Made by a program: the position numbers and the translations under genes. Positions 1-7,553 of a stretch of 64,000 bases of DNA are shown here, piece by piece. Origin of the DNA: Streptomyces naganishii JCM 4654 (GTDB taxonomy: Bacteria; Actinomycetota; Actinomycetes; Streptomycetales; Streptomycetaceae); the NCBI RefSeq assembly GCF_014650575.1, contig NZ_BMVF01000015.1, positions 1 through 64,000 of the forward strand. The letters are read 5' to 3'. Under the pieces are notes generated by a model. It was given only the letters and a program-made list of their open reading frames with translations, had not been told where the DNA came from and ran no database searches. The stretch's first letter is position 1, and every line of letters begins with the position of its first letter.

Positions 1-2
1 CA

Positions 3-155
3 TCGATGAAGCCGCTGCACAAGCACCACTTCATCTACCGGCGCGACGGCGGCTCGGACGAGCGGACGAACCTTCGCCTCGTACACGCCGACTGCCATCG
101 CCAGCACCATGCCGGCGACCACAGAAGGGCCAAGCAAGATGACCGACCCGCGTGA
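3..155 (+). CDS. Group II intron-encoded protein (reverse transcriptase/maturase), C-terminal HNH end, partial
   Basis: The frame is open from the window edge to TGA at 153-155, giving 50 residues. It contains KHHFIYRRDGGSDERTNLRL followed by VHADCHRQHH. This is the HNH endonuclease domain that ends many intron-encoded reverse transcriptases: HH, a GG-D-x-x-NL centre, and a DCH-x-x-H zinc/catalytic end. In such proteins the HNH nuclease cuts the second strand of the target DNA during retrohoming, while the RT domain (outside the window) primes cDNA synthesis and the maturase part helps splicing. All key HNH residues look intact, so the end of the protein is not degraded. The start is not visible. 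Confidence 0.85.
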   Translation, partial: SMKPLHKHHFIYRRDGGSDERTNLRLVHADCHRQHHAGDHRRAKQDDRPA

Positions 156-171
156 CTCCAGGGGCCCGCTT

Positions 172-206
172 GAGCCGGATGCGGTGAACAGCCGCACGTC
201 CGGTTC
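172..206 (+). ncRNA. Group II intron domain V
   Basis: The hairpin has an 8-bp lower stem GAGCCGGA/TCCGGTTC, a 2-nt CG bulge on the 3' side, an upper stem TGCGG/CCGCA and an apical loop TGAACAG. This is the catalytic domain V layout. The usual GNRA tetraloop closed by U-G is here a five-base loop GAACA, so the domain is 35 nt long instead of 34. GAACA fits a GNR(N)A pentaloop, which can fold like a GNRA loop with one base flipped out. Confidence 0.88.
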
Positions 207-210
207 TGAG

Positions 211-244
211 GGGGCCGGGGGGCGGCAACGCCCTCCGGCTACCC
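211..244 (+). ncRNA. Group II intron domain VI with bulged branch-point A241
   Basis: The stem runs from GGG (211-213) paired with CCC (242-244), through 214-224 paired with 229-239, to a GCAA tetraloop (225-228). T240 and A241 are unpaired on the 3' side. A241 is the seventh base from the inferred intron end (C247), which is where the lariat branch point is expected. Confidence 0.85.
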
Positions 245-247
245 GAC

Positions 248-834
248 TGAGCGCACTCACCGTGAGCCAGGACCCCGAGCAGAGCTGGGACGACCTCGTC
301 CGGTTCTGGGAGGAGATGGAGTGGCCGGAGGGCAGCAAGGTGGAGATCATCGAGGGGATCGTCACCGTGTCACCACCGCCTTCCGAGAAGCACAACGACA
401 CCGCGGAGCTGCTTCACGAGCGCCTGTACGGCGCGCTCCCGGCCGGCCGCGACTGGGGCGTCTACCAGACGCTGGGGCTGACCTGCCCGGAGTCGGGCAG
501 CCTGTACGTCCCCGACCTGTGTGTGGTGCCGAGAGCCGCCCTGCGCCTCGGCAGGCGCGTGCACGCCGGCGAGGCGGAACTGGTCGTCGAGATCACCTCG
601 CAGAGCAACGCGAACCACGATCGCATCAAGAAGGCTCACGGCTATGCCGTCGCGGGTGTGCCGTACTACCTTCTCCTGGATCCCTGGCACTCGGGCCGCC
701 CCACGGCAACGCTCTACGGCGAACCACGGGGCGGCACGTACCGCGTGCTCGCCTCGGTCGAGTACGGCGATCAGCTCAAACTGCCGGAACCGTTCGAACT
801 GGTCCTCGACACCGGGATCTTCCCCTGCAACTGA
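248..834 (+). CDS. Uma2 family PD-(D/E)XK nuclease-fold protein, start codon apparently split by the group II intron
   Basis: From base 248 the frame reads TG-AGC-GCA-CTC, so an upstream exon ending in A would restore ATG and give a 195-residue protein beginning M-S-A-L-T-V-S-Q. I recall this as a common start for Streptomyces Uma2 (DUF820) proteins. The family has a restriction-endonuclease fold of unknown physiological target. Visible core residues are YVPDLCVV (Asp), ELVVEITS (Glu) and the following RIKKAHGY Lys helix, then the PYYLLLDP strand. Without splicing the frame is also open upstream, with ATG at 139 and GTG at 262 as possible starts, so some translation without splicing cannot be excluded. 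Function beyond the fold is unknown. Confidence 0.8.
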
Positions 835-900
835 GGGCGTGATCATCGTCGGGCCGCGATGAGTCGGGGCCTCTTCGGGGGTCTACCGTTCGTGGACGCC

Positions 901-1239
901 ATGACACCCGCTGTGCTCGTGCTCGCCGGACCCGTCGGCCGGGGGGAGGTGGCCGGGCTGTGTGAGGACGTGCGGGGGCTGGTGGGACCGGAGCGGGTCG
1001 TGGTGTGCGATGTGGGCGCCCTGGGGCCGGCGGGGCTGGGAGCCGTGGAACTGCTGGCGCGGCTCCAGCTCGCCGCGCGGCGGGCCGGAGGGCGCGTACG
1101 GCTGCGTGATCCCGACCCGGGGCTACGCGCCCTGCTCGACCTGGTCGGCCTCGCCTTCGAGGTGGAGGGGGAGCCCGAACAGCGGGAACCAGCGCTGGAC
1201 GTCGAGGAAGCAGTGGAACCCGGTGATCCTGCCCTCTGA
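901..1239 (+). CDS. STAS-domain protein (anti-anti-sigma factor-like)
   Basis: The product is 112 residues from ATG at 901 (126 if the in-frame ATG at 859 is used; neither has a convincing ribosome site). The pattern ERVVVCDVGALGPAGLGAVE followed by LLARLQLAARRAGGRVRLRD matches the STAS fold, which in partner-switching systems binds anti-sigma kinases. The serine normally phosphorylated in anti-anti-sigma factors lies in the loop after the CD strand; here that loop reads ALGPAGLG and has no Ser or Thr, so regulation by phosphorylation is doubtful. The last 117 bases overlap the 3' end of the convergent ECF sigma factor gene. No anti-sigma kinase is nearby. Confidence 0.7.
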   Translation: MTPAVLVLAGPVGRGEVAGLCEDVRGLVGPERVVVCDVGALGPAGLGAVELLARLQLAARRAGGRVRLRDPDPGLRALLDLVGLAFEVEGEPEQREPALDVEEAVEPGDPAL

Positions 1240-2139
1240 GGTCTCCAGCACCTGCACCGCCCACGGCGCGAAGCCGCCCTGGTCCGGGTCCGGCTTGTAG
1301 TGCGCGAACCCCGGCAGCCCGTTGGCCTCGACGGGCAGCAGCCGGGAGCCCGCGCAGGACGCGCCCAGCGTGCTCATGAAGCCGGTGATGTCCGCGGGGC
1401 CGGTCAGCCACAGGTCGAACGGCGGCATCGTCATCACCGCGTCCTCGTGCAGCAGGGCGGTGAGCGCCGTCATGTCGTACCCCTCGAAGGCCTTCACATA
1501 GCGCTCCAGGAGCTTTTGCTGCTCCTCGTCCAGCGGGTCCGACACCGCCGCCCCGGCACCCCGGTCCTCGCGCTCGGCGAGGGTCGCGCGGGCCCGCTGG
1601 AGCGCGCTGTTGACCGAGGCGACCGTCGTGCCGAGCAGGTCGGCCACCTCACTCGCCCGCCAGGCCAGCACCTCACGCAGGATCAGCACCGCCCGCTGCT
1701 TGGGCGGCAGTTGCTGGAGGGCGGCCATGAACGCGAGCCGCACCGACTCCTTGGCGACGGCCGCCTCCGCCGGGTCCTCGACCGCCGGCAGGACGCGGCC
1801 GTCGGGCATCGGTTCCAGCCAGGTGTTGTCCGGCCGGGGCGCCAGCGCGGCCTGCGCGAGCGGCGTCGACTCGGTCAGGTCCATGGGCCTGGCCCGCTTG
1901 TTGCCCGCCGTCAGCATGTCCAGGCAGACGTTCGTGGCGATCCGGTACAGCCACGATCTGAGGCTGGAGCGGCCCTCGAACTTGTCGTGGCTCCGCCAGG
2001 CGCGGACCAGGGTGTCCTGGACCGCGTCCTCCGCCTCGAAGGAGGAACCGAGCATGCGGTAGCAGTACCCGGTCAGCTCGACGCGGTACTTCTCCAGCTG
2101 TGCGTCGAGGTCCGTCGTCGTCGCCGTGCCGTCGCCCAT
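1123..2139 (-). CDS. ECF-type sigma factor with C-terminal SnoaL-like domain (SigG/SigJ-like)
   Basis: This 338-residue sigma-70 family protein has region 2 at about residues 10-80 (YCYRMLGSSFEAEDAVQDTL, then RSWLYRIATNVCLDML). Region 4 is at about 135-190 (LQQLPPKQRAVLILREVLAW, then the helix-turn-helix DLLGTTVASVNSALQRAR). A roughly 130-residue SnoaL_2-type domain follows, starting near LLERYVKAFEGYDMTALTAL. ECF factors of this architecture usually lack a classical anti-sigma factor, and the extra domain modulates activity. The ATG at 2139 is preceded by a 142-bp gap from the MFS gene, which reads in the same direction. The 3' end is antisense to the STAS gene for 117 bases. The target promoter is not known. 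Confidence 0.85.
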   Translation of the reverse strand: MGDGTATTTDLDAQLEKYRVELTGYCYRMLGSSFEAEDAVQDTLVRAWRSHDKFEGRSSLRSWLYRIATNVCLDMLTAGNKRARPMDLTESTPLAQAALAPRPDNTWLEPMPDGRVLPAVEDPAEAAVAKESVRLAFMAALQQLPPKQRAVLILREVLAWRASEVADLLGTTVASVNSALQRARATLAEREDRGAGAAVSDPLDEEQQKLLERYVKAFEGYDMTALTALLHEDAVMTMPPFDLWLTGPADITGFMSTLGASCAGSRLLPVEANGLPGFAHYKPDPDQGGFAPWAVQVLETSEGRITGFHCFLDVQRWFPLFGLPLHLEGEADQVEQGA

Positions 2140-2281
2140 CGTCGTCCACCCGCCCCTGTGGCCGTTCCTTCGCGGGACGCATCGTCACGTCCAGCACTTC
2201 GGAAGCTACCGCAGCCCACTGACAACGGCCCCCGGAGTGGGGAAAACCCCTGGTGGGACGGGTGGGACGGCTCGCCCGGGG

Positions 2282-3571
2282 CTACGCCGGCACCGGCTGG
2301 CGCCGCGCGGCGACCCGCGCCGCCCGGGAGCCGAGCAGCGTGATCGTCACCACGCCCAGCACCGCCAGCAGCCCGACCCCCACCGTCCCGGCCCAGCCCT
2401 GGGCGTGGAAGGCGACCGCGCCGGCCGTGCTGCCCGCGCTGGAGCCGACGTAGTACGCGGACTGGTACAGGGCCGAGGCCTGCGCGCGGCCGTGGACGGC
2501 CGTCCTGCTGACCGCCGAGGACGCCACGGCGTGCCCGGCGAAGAAGCCCGCCGTGATCAGGACCAGGCCCAGCAGGACCGGCACGACCGAGTCCAGCAGG
2601 GACACCAGCAGGCCCGCGGCCGTCGTCGCGCCCGCCAGGTACAGGGCGCCCCTGCGGCCCACCCTGCCCACCAGCCGGCCCGCCGTCGACGCCGACACCG
2701 TGCCCACCAGGTACACCAGGAAGACCGAGCCGATGATGCCCTGCGGGAGCGAGAAGGGCGCCTCGGTGAGCCGGTAGCCGATCACCGTGTAGACCCCGCC
2801 GAACACCGTCATGAACAGCGCGCCGATCGCGTACAGCCGGCGCAGCAGCGGATCGGCGAGGTGGTCGCGGACCGTACGGGCCAGCACGCGCGGCCGCAGC
2901 GAGCCCGCGCTGAAGTGCCGCGGCGCGGGCAGCAGCAGACGGAAGGCCACCGCGCACACCACCGCGATCACGCCGACCACGCCCACGGCGACCCGCCAGC
3001 CCCACTCCTGGGCCACCCAGCCGGTGATCACCCGGCCGCTCATGCCGCCCACGCTGTTGCCCGCCACGAACAGACCGATCGCCGTCACCAGCGCCCTCGG
3101 CCGGACCTCCTCCGCCAGGTACGCCTGCGCCGAGGCCGGCAGCCCGGCCAGCGCGGCGCCCTGGAGCGCCCGCAGCACGACCAGCGCGCCGAGCGAGGGC
3201 GCGAACGGCACGAGCAGTCCGACCGTCACCGCGACCGCCAGGGACGCCGTCATCACGGTGCGCCGCCCGAACCGCTCCGACAGGGCGCTCATCGGCAGCA
3301 CGAACAGGGCGAGACCGCCGGTCGCCGCCGCCACCGTCCAGCTCGCGTCGCTCGCCGTCACCCCGAAGTCCCCGGAGATCAGCGGCAGCAGCGCCTGCGT
3401 GGAGTACAGCAGCGCGAAGGTCGCCACCCCGGCGAGGAAGAGGGCGAGGCTCATCCGGCGGTAGCCGGGGCCGCCCGGGGCCATCCGGGAGTCGGCGGAA
3501 GGGATCTCGGGGGCGGGAACGGGCGCTGCGGCGTCCACGGTGGCGGACGCCCCGGTACTGGCGGGAGACAT
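2282..3571 (-). CDS. MFS transporter, probable drug/metabolite exporter
   Basis: This is a 429-residue polytopic membrane protein with about 12 hydrophobic segments. A charged, Ala/Pro-rich N-terminus of about 40 residues precedes the first segment. The MFS signature loop between segments 2 and 3 is present (SALSERFGRRTVMTASL), and the 8-9 loop reads GRLVGRVGRRGALYLAG. Overall it resembles the AraJ/Bcr-type 12-TM proton antiporters. The ATG at 3571 was chosen over an in-frame ATG at 3643 because 3643 would overlap the divergent LysR gene start. Divergent pairing with a LysR regulator suggests that regulator controls it. The substrate cannot be read from sequence. Confidence 0.85.
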   Translation of the reverse strand: MSPASTGASATVDAAAPVPAPEIPSADSRMAPGGPGYRRMSLALFLAGVATFALLYSTQALLPLISGDFGVTASDASWTVAAATGGLALFVLPMSALSERFGRRTVMTASLAVAVTVGLLVPFAPSLGALVVLRALQGAALAGLPASAQAYLAEEVRPRALVTAIGLFVAGNSVGGMSGRVITGWVAQEWGWRVAVGVVGVIAVVCAVAFRLLLPAPRHFSAGSLRPRVLARTVRDHLADPLLRRLYAIGALFMTVFGGVYTVIGYRLTEAPFSLPQGIIGSVFLVYLVGTVSASTAGRLVGRVGRRGALYLAGATTAAGLLVSLLDSVVPVLLGLVLITAGFFAGHAVASSAVSRTAVHGRAQASALYQSAYYVGSSAGSTAGAVAFHAQGWAGTVGVGLLAVLGVVTITLLGSRAARVAARRQPVPA

Positions 3572-3584
3572 GCCACGACCGTAG

Positions 3585-3606
3585 GGACGGACCGTCTGAT
3601 CCGTCC
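3585..3606. promoter_or_regulatory. Inverted repeat GGACGGA-N8-TCCGTCC between the MFS and LysR genes
   Basis: Two perfect 7-bp arms, separated by 8 bp, sit in the 63-bp divergent promoter region. Position and symmetry suit the operator of the adjacent LysR-type regulator. No experimental support is visible. Confidence 0.5.
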
Positions 3607-3634
3607 AATGCACACGACCGCCATAATCGTTCCC

Positions 3635-4597
3635 ATGGTGCATCAGCAGAGCTCACCGGCGCGCGTGTCACCGAACAGTGACACGGAAGACATGTTCGAG
3701 ATGGCGAAGGTGCTCGCGCCCCGCCTCGCCCACTTCGCGGGCGTCGCCCGCACCGAGCACGTCACCCGGGCCGCGCAGGAGATGCGGGTGCCGCAGTCGA
3801 CGCTGTCCCGGGCCATGGTCCGTCTCGAACAGGACCTCGGCGTCGACCTCTTCGCCCGCCGCGGCCGCACCCTCTCCCTGACCCCGGCCGGCCGGACCTT
3901 CCTCGGCTCCGTCGAGCGCGCGCTCGCCGAGATCGGGCGCGCCGCCGACGAGGTGCGCGCCGACGCCGACCCGGCCACCGGCAAGGTCGCCTTCGGCTTC
4001 CTGCACACCATGGGCGCCGAGACCGTGCCCGGCCTCCTCCACGCCTTCCGCGCCGACCACCCCCGCGTCCGCTTCAGCCTGGTGCAGAACTACGGCGAGG
4101 CGATGCTGGAGCGGCTGCGGGCCGGCGAACTCGACCTGTGCCTGACCTCGCCGGTGCCCAGCGCGCCCGACCTCGTCGCCCGCCGCCTCGACGAGCAGAA
4201 GCTGCGCCTGGTGGTCCCGGCCGACCACCGCCTCGCCGGCCGCCGCCGGATCCGGCTCGCGGAGGCCGCCGAGGAGACCTTCGTGACCCTGGAGCCCGGC
4301 TACGGACTGCGCCGCATCACCGACGACCTGTGCCGCGAGGCCGGCTTCTCACCGCGGATCGCCTTCGAGGGGGAGGAGGCCGAGACGCTGCGGGGCCTGG
4401 TCGCGGCCGGGCTCGGGGTGGCCCTGCTGCCGCCCCCGGCCGTGCCCCGCCCGGGGGTCGCCGAACTGACGGTGACGGCTCCGCGCGCCGCCCGCGAGAT
4501 CGGGGTGGCCTGGCTCGACGGCCACCCGGACACACCCCCGGTGGCCGCCTTCAAGAAGTTCCTGCTGTCCAAGCGCGGCAATCTGCTGCCCGGTTGA
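3635..4597 (+). CDS. LysR family transcriptional regulator
   Basis: The protein has 320 residues from ATG at 3635, or 301 from ATG at 3692, which has the better ribosome site (GGAAGA). The N-terminal winged helix reads MAKVLAPRLAHFAGVARTEH and continues VTRAAQEMRVPQSTLSRAMV, the LysR DNA-binding pattern. The effector-binding domain follows (KVAFGFLHTMGAETVPGLL, then GELDLCLTSPVP, then LVAAGLGVALLPPP). LysR regulators usually control the divergent neighbour, here the MFS exporter, in response to a small ligand. The gene stands alone on its strand, followed by the convergent alpha/beta hydrolase gene. Confidence 0.88.
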   Translation: MVHQQSSPARVSPNSDTEDMFEMAKVLAPRLAHFAGVARTEHVTRAAQEMRVPQSTLSRAMVRLEQDLGVDLFARRGRTLSLTPAGRTFLGSVERALAEIGRAADEVRADADPATGKVAFGFLHTMGAETVPGLLHAFRADHPRVRFSLVQNYGEAMLERLRAGELDLCLTSPVPSAPDLVARRLDEQKLRLVVPADHRLAGRRRIRLAEAAEETFVTLEPGYGLRRITDDLCREAGFSPRIAFEGEEAETLRGLVAAGLGVALLPPPAVPRPGVAELTVTAPRAAREIGVAWLDGHPDTPPVAAFKKFLLSKRGNLLPG

Positions 4598-4674
4598 TCC
4601 GGCACGGCCCCCGGTGATCCGGCGCGGCCCCTCGGCAGAAACGGCGCCGACCCCTGGCAGGCACGCCACCGTCC

Positions 4675-5436
4675 CTACCACCGCAGCGACTTGCCGAACC
4701 CCGCCGCGAGCGGCATCCGCAGTCCCAGCGGCGGCGGCGCGGCCAGCGCGTCCTGCACCGGCCGCGAGAACGGCCGCCCGAACAACGTCCCCATGACGAA
4801 GTCGCAGGCCAGCGCGTGGACTTCGGAGCGGTACTGGTGCAACCCGTGCCCGTCGGCGTGCACTTCGAAGCGGCACACGTCCCGGTTGGCCTTCTTCGCC
4901 CGCTCCGCGAACCGGAAGGACAGCTCGGGGTCGGTGCGCCCGTCGTTCGTGCCGTGCACGACCAGCACCCGGCGCCCGGCGAGCTGCTTCACCGGTTCGG
5001 GGGAGGCCGCCACGTCGTCCTCCGGCAGCCAGGGCGCGATCGCCACCACCGAGTCGACGGCCTCGTGACCGCCCGCGTGCAGGGCCGCCCGGCCTCCCAT
5101 GTCCAGCCCGGCCAGGCACACCGGGACGTCGCCGTAGCGCCGTACGGCCTCCTCCACGGCCCAGGTGGCGTCGCGCGCCAGATGCGCCTCGCTGCCGTTC
5201 CAGCCGCGGTAGCGGTAGCGCACCACGTGGACGGCCAGGCCCTCGCCGCGTCCCGCGCGGGCCAGCCGGCGCCCGAGCGCGCGCACCGAGGAGGCCGCCA
5301 GCACCGGCGCCGGTCTGCGGGCCGAGACCTCCTCGCCGCCCGGGAGCAGCAGCACCACTCCGCTCACCGTGGCCGGCTCCGGGCCGAGCGTCCTTGCCAG
5401 CCGGGCCGTGCGAACCGGCGTCGCTTGCTGTGCCAT
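4675..5436 (-). CDS. Alpha/beta hydrolase fold protein with an Asp at the nucleophile elbow
   Basis: The product has 253 residues. The fold is indicated by GVVLLLPGGEEVS (oxyanion strand), the elbow VCLAGLDMGGRAAL, the acid strand VLVVHGTNDGRTDPE and the late histidine VHADGHGLHQY. The usual G-x-S-x-G elbow is G-L-D-M-G. This means the nucleophile position is Asp, as in epoxide hydrolases and haloalkane dehalogenases, or the enzyme is not a serine hydrolase. No signal peptide is seen, so it is probably cytoplasmic. It is divergent from add across 114 bp. The substrate is unknown. Confidence 0.75.
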   Translation of the reverse strand: MAQQATPVRTARLARTLGPEPATVSGVVLLLPGGEEVSARRPAPVLAASSVRALGRRLARAGRGEGLAVHVVRYRYRGWNGSEAHLARDATWAVEEAVRRYGDVPVCLAGLDMGGRAALHAGGHEAVDSVVAIAPWLPEDDVAASPEPVKQLAGRRVLVVHGTNDGRTDPELSFRFAERAKKANRDVCRFEVHADGHGLHQYRSEVHALACDFVMGTLFGRPFSRPVQDALAAPPPLGLRMPLAAGFGKSLRW

Positions 5437-5522
5437 GACAGAACAGTGTCAGAAGCAGTGGTGTACGCCACCCGTCCGTGCGGTCACCGTTACGTATCGA
5501 CGGATGTGTACACCGGCGCCGT

Positions 5523-5534
5523 CTACGCGCGTAG
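5523..5534. promoter_or_regulatory. Palindromic operator CTACGCGCGTAG upstream of add
   Basis: This perfect 12-bp palindrome ends 16 bases before the add start codon. Identical copies lie upstream of deoC and pnp. Its position near the transcription start or the -10 region suits a repressor site. Confidence 0.75.
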
Positions 5535-5550
5535 GGAGTACAGTGCGGAA

Positions 5551-6714
5551 ATGACGAGCCAGACTGCCCACCTGGGGAACACCCCGAGCTCGGACCAGAT
5601 CCGCCGGGCGCCCAAGGTTCTGCTGCACGACCACCTCGACGGCGGCCTCCGTCCGGCCACGGTCGTCGAACTCGCCCGTGACTGCGGGTACACCCAACTC
5701 CCCGACACCGACCCGGAGAAGCTCGGCCTGTGGTTCCGCGAGGCCGCCGACTCCGGTTCCCTCGAACGGTACCTGGAGACCTTCTCCCACACCGTCGCGG
5801 TGATGCAGACACGGGACGCGCTGGTCCGCGTCGCCCGCGAGTGCGCCGAGGACCTCGCCGCCGACGGCGTCGTCTACGCCGAGGTGCGCTACGCCCCCGA
5901 GCAGCACCTGGCGGGCGGGCTCACCCTGGAGGAGGTCGTCGAGGCCGTCAACGAGGGCTTCCGGCAGGGCGAGCGGGCCGCGCGGGAGGCCGGCCGGCGC
6001 ATCCGGATCGGCGCCCTGCTCACCGCGATGCGGCACGCCGCCCGGGCCCTGGAGATCGCCGAACTCGCCAACCGCTACCGGGACCTGGGCGTCGTCGGCT
6101 TCGACATCGCGGGCGCCGAGGCCGGCTACCCGCCCACCCGGCACCTGGACGCCTTCGAGTTCCTGAAGCGGGAGAACAACCACTTCACCATCCACGCCGG
6201 CGAGGCGTTCGGGCTGCCGTCCATCTGGCAGGCGCTGCAGTGGTGCGGGGCCGACCGGCTCGGGCACGGGGTGCGGATCATCGACGACATCGAGGTCCGC
6301 GAGGACGGCACCGTCGAACTCGGGCGGCTGGCCGCGTACGTGCGCGACAAGCGCATCCCGCTCGAGCTGTGCCCGAGCTCCAACCTCCAGACCGGTGCGG
6401 CCGCCTCCTACGCCGAGCACCCGATCGGGCTGCTGCGCAGGCTCCACTTCCGTGTCACCGTCAACACCGACAACCGGCTCATGTCCCACACCAGCATGAG
6501 CCGGGAATTCGAGCACCTTGTCGAGGCATTCGGCTACACGCTCGGGGACATGGAATGGATCTCCGTCAATGCGATGAAATCAGCGTTCATCCCTTTCGAT
6601 GAACGCCTGGCAATGATCAATGACGTCATCAAGCCCGGATACGCGGCGCTGAAATCCGAATGGCTGTTTCAGCAGACCGCCACCACCAGCGGTTTCTCGG
6701 GCGATCAGCGCTGA
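5551..6714 (+). CDS. add: Adenosine deaminase
   Basis: The 387-residue cytoplasmic enzyme hydrolyses adenosine and deoxyadenosine to inosine and deoxyinosine plus ammonia in purine salvage. The zinc-dependent amidohydrolase signature is complete: H26 and H28 in LLHDHLDG, then NHFTIHAGEAFG (zinc His plus catalytic Glu), RLGHGVRI, and the zinc Asp in VNTDNRLMS. The residue after that Asp is Asn. The ATG at 5551 follows GTAGGGAG. Control by the palindrome at 5523-5534 would tie it to deoC and pnp. A strong terminator follows. Confidence 0.95.
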   Translation: MTSQTAHLGNTPSSDQIRRAPKVLLHDHLDGGLRPATVVELARDCGYTQLPDTDPEKLGLWFREAADSGSLERYLETFSHTVAVMQTRDALVRVARECAEDLAADGVVYAEVRYAPEQHLAGGLTLEEVVEAVNEGFRQGERAAREAGRRIRIGALLTAMRHAARALEIAELANRYRDLGVVGFDIAGAEAGYPPTRHLDAFEFLKRENNHFTIHAGEAFGLPSIWQALQWCGADRLGHGVRIIDDIEVREDGTVELGRLAAYVRDKRIPLELCPSSNLQTGAAASYAEHPIGLLRRLHFRVTVNTDNRLMSHTSMSREFEHLVEAFGYTLGDMEWISVNAMKSAFIPFDERLAMINDVIKPGYAALKSEWLFQQTATTSGFSGDQR

Positions 6715-6728
6715 TAGGGGGACTCGGG

Positions 6729-6758
6729 ATGCGGACGGGCTTCACAACCCGTCCGCAT
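6729..6758 (+). terminator. Rho-independent-type terminator after add
   Basis: An 11-bp stem, ATGCGGACGGG paired with CCCGTCCGCAT, with an 8-nt loop and followed by TTT, lies 15 bases after the add stop codon. Confidence 0.8.
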
Positions 6759-6842
6759 TTCGATGTTTGCGGCCGGCGGGTCGGCATGTTTACGGTCGTG
6801 GACCGCTCGGTTCCCCGTCTTCCATTTCAAGGACGCGTTTTC

Positions 6843-7190
6843 ATGAAGCAGTCTGCCGCAAAGACCCTCGGCGTCGCCGCCCTCGGTGCCGCCTTCGCCG
6901 CCGCCGGTGCGGGCGCCGCCAACGCGGCTCCGTCCCTCCCGGACACCGGCCAGGCGCTGGGCACCGTCAGCAAGGCGCTCCCGGAGAACCTCACCGGTTC
7001 GCTGCCGGCCGGGCAGGCGCTGAAGCACGCCAAGCCCGCCGTCGCGACGGGTCTGGCCGCAGCCCAGCCGGTGGCCCAGAGCATGGTCGAGCACGGCCCG
7101 ACCAAGCCGGTCGCCGGCCTGCTCGGCGGACTGCCCGTGCAGGGCCTGCCCACCCACGGCCTGCCGGTCAACGGCATCCCGCTGGGCTGA
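6843..7190 (+). CDS. Small secreted protein, Ala/Gly/Pro-rich
   Basis: This 115-residue protein begins MKQSAAKTLGVAALGAAFAA followed by AGAGAANA, a clear Sec signal peptide with cleavage near ANA-AP. The mature part is low in complexity, with LTGSLPAGQALKHAKPAVAT in the middle and a repetitive end (LPVQGLPTHGLPVNGIPLG). No cysteines and no known domain. The ATG at 6843 has GGACG about 11 bases upstream. It resembles the secreted protein at 13226 in general plan, without clear sequence identity. Function unknown. Confidence 0.75.
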   Translation: MKQSAAKTLGVAALGAAFAAAGAGAANAAPSLPDTGQALGTVSKALPENLTGSLPAGQALKHAKPAVATGLAAAQPVAQSMVEHGPTKPVAGLLGGLPVQGLPTHGLPVNGIPLG

Positions 7191-7211
7191 CCCGCACCGC
7201 CCCCCCCCGTG

Positions 7212-7256
7212 ACGCCGCCGGGGCGCCCTGGAAGTCCCAGGGCGCCCCGGCGGCGT
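7212..7256. terminator. Bidirectional terminator, 20-bp perfect stem
   Basis: Arms 7212-7231 and 7237-7256 are exact reverse complements with a 5-nt loop AAGTC. It lies between the convergent secreted-protein and PspC genes. Confidence 0.85.
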
Positions 7257-7289
7257 TCGTCCGTCCCCGGCCCCGACGGGCCCCGGCCG

Positions 7290-7490
7290 TCACCAAGCCG
7301 TACGGGGGTTGTCCTCGGAGGGCAGCAGGATCCACAGCGCGATGTAGACCAGGAACTGCGGACCCGGCAGCAGGCAGGAGAGCAGGAAGATCACGCGCAT
7401 CGTCGTCGCGGAGGTACCGAAGCGCCGAGCCAGCGCAGCGCACACTCCGCCGATCACACGGCCGTGGGTCGGGCGGGCAAGGGCGGTCAT
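7290..7490 (-). CDS. PspC domain-containing small membrane protein
   Basis: The 66-residue protein carries the PspC pattern: RPTHGRVIGGVCAALARRFG, then one membrane segment (TMRVIFLLSCLLPGPQFLVY, continuing IALWILLPSE). PspC-type proteins are membrane sensors linked to envelope stress; short stand-alone versions are common in Streptomyces. The gene reads in the same direction as VanZ and the afsQ operon with a 63-bp gap. A role in membrane stress is inferred only from the family. Confidence 0.85.
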   Translation of the reverse strand: MTALARPTHGRVIGGVCAALARRFGTSATTMRVIFLLSCLLPGPQFLVYIALWILLPSEDNPRTAW

Positions 7491-7553
7491 CTCGACTCCT
7501 CGTGAGCGGTCGGTCCGGGGCCTCCCCGTCGGCGGCTCCTTGTGACCACAACG

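Larger units (their letters stand above)
1..247 (+). mobile_element. Group II intron, 3' end (intron truncated by window start)
   Basis: Three signatures in the right order mark the 3' end of a bacterial group II intron: the C-terminus of an HNH-bearing intron-encoded protein (stop at 153-155), a domain V hairpin (172-206), and a domain VI hairpin with a bulged A (211-244) followed by the 3' terminus GAC at 245-247. The 16-base gap between the reading frame and domain V is usual for an ORF nested in domain IV. The rest of the intron lies outside the window. Seen directly: both hairpins and the HNH residues. Inferred: that the intron is active and that its 3' splice site lies after C247. Confidence 0.9.

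Noticed and set aside
2126..4597. An 823-residue plus-strand ORF covering the MFS gene and the LysR gene
   Set aside because: Its first 500 residues are an antisense reading of the MFS gene, rich in Arg/Pro/His. Only the part from 3635 is a recognisable protein.
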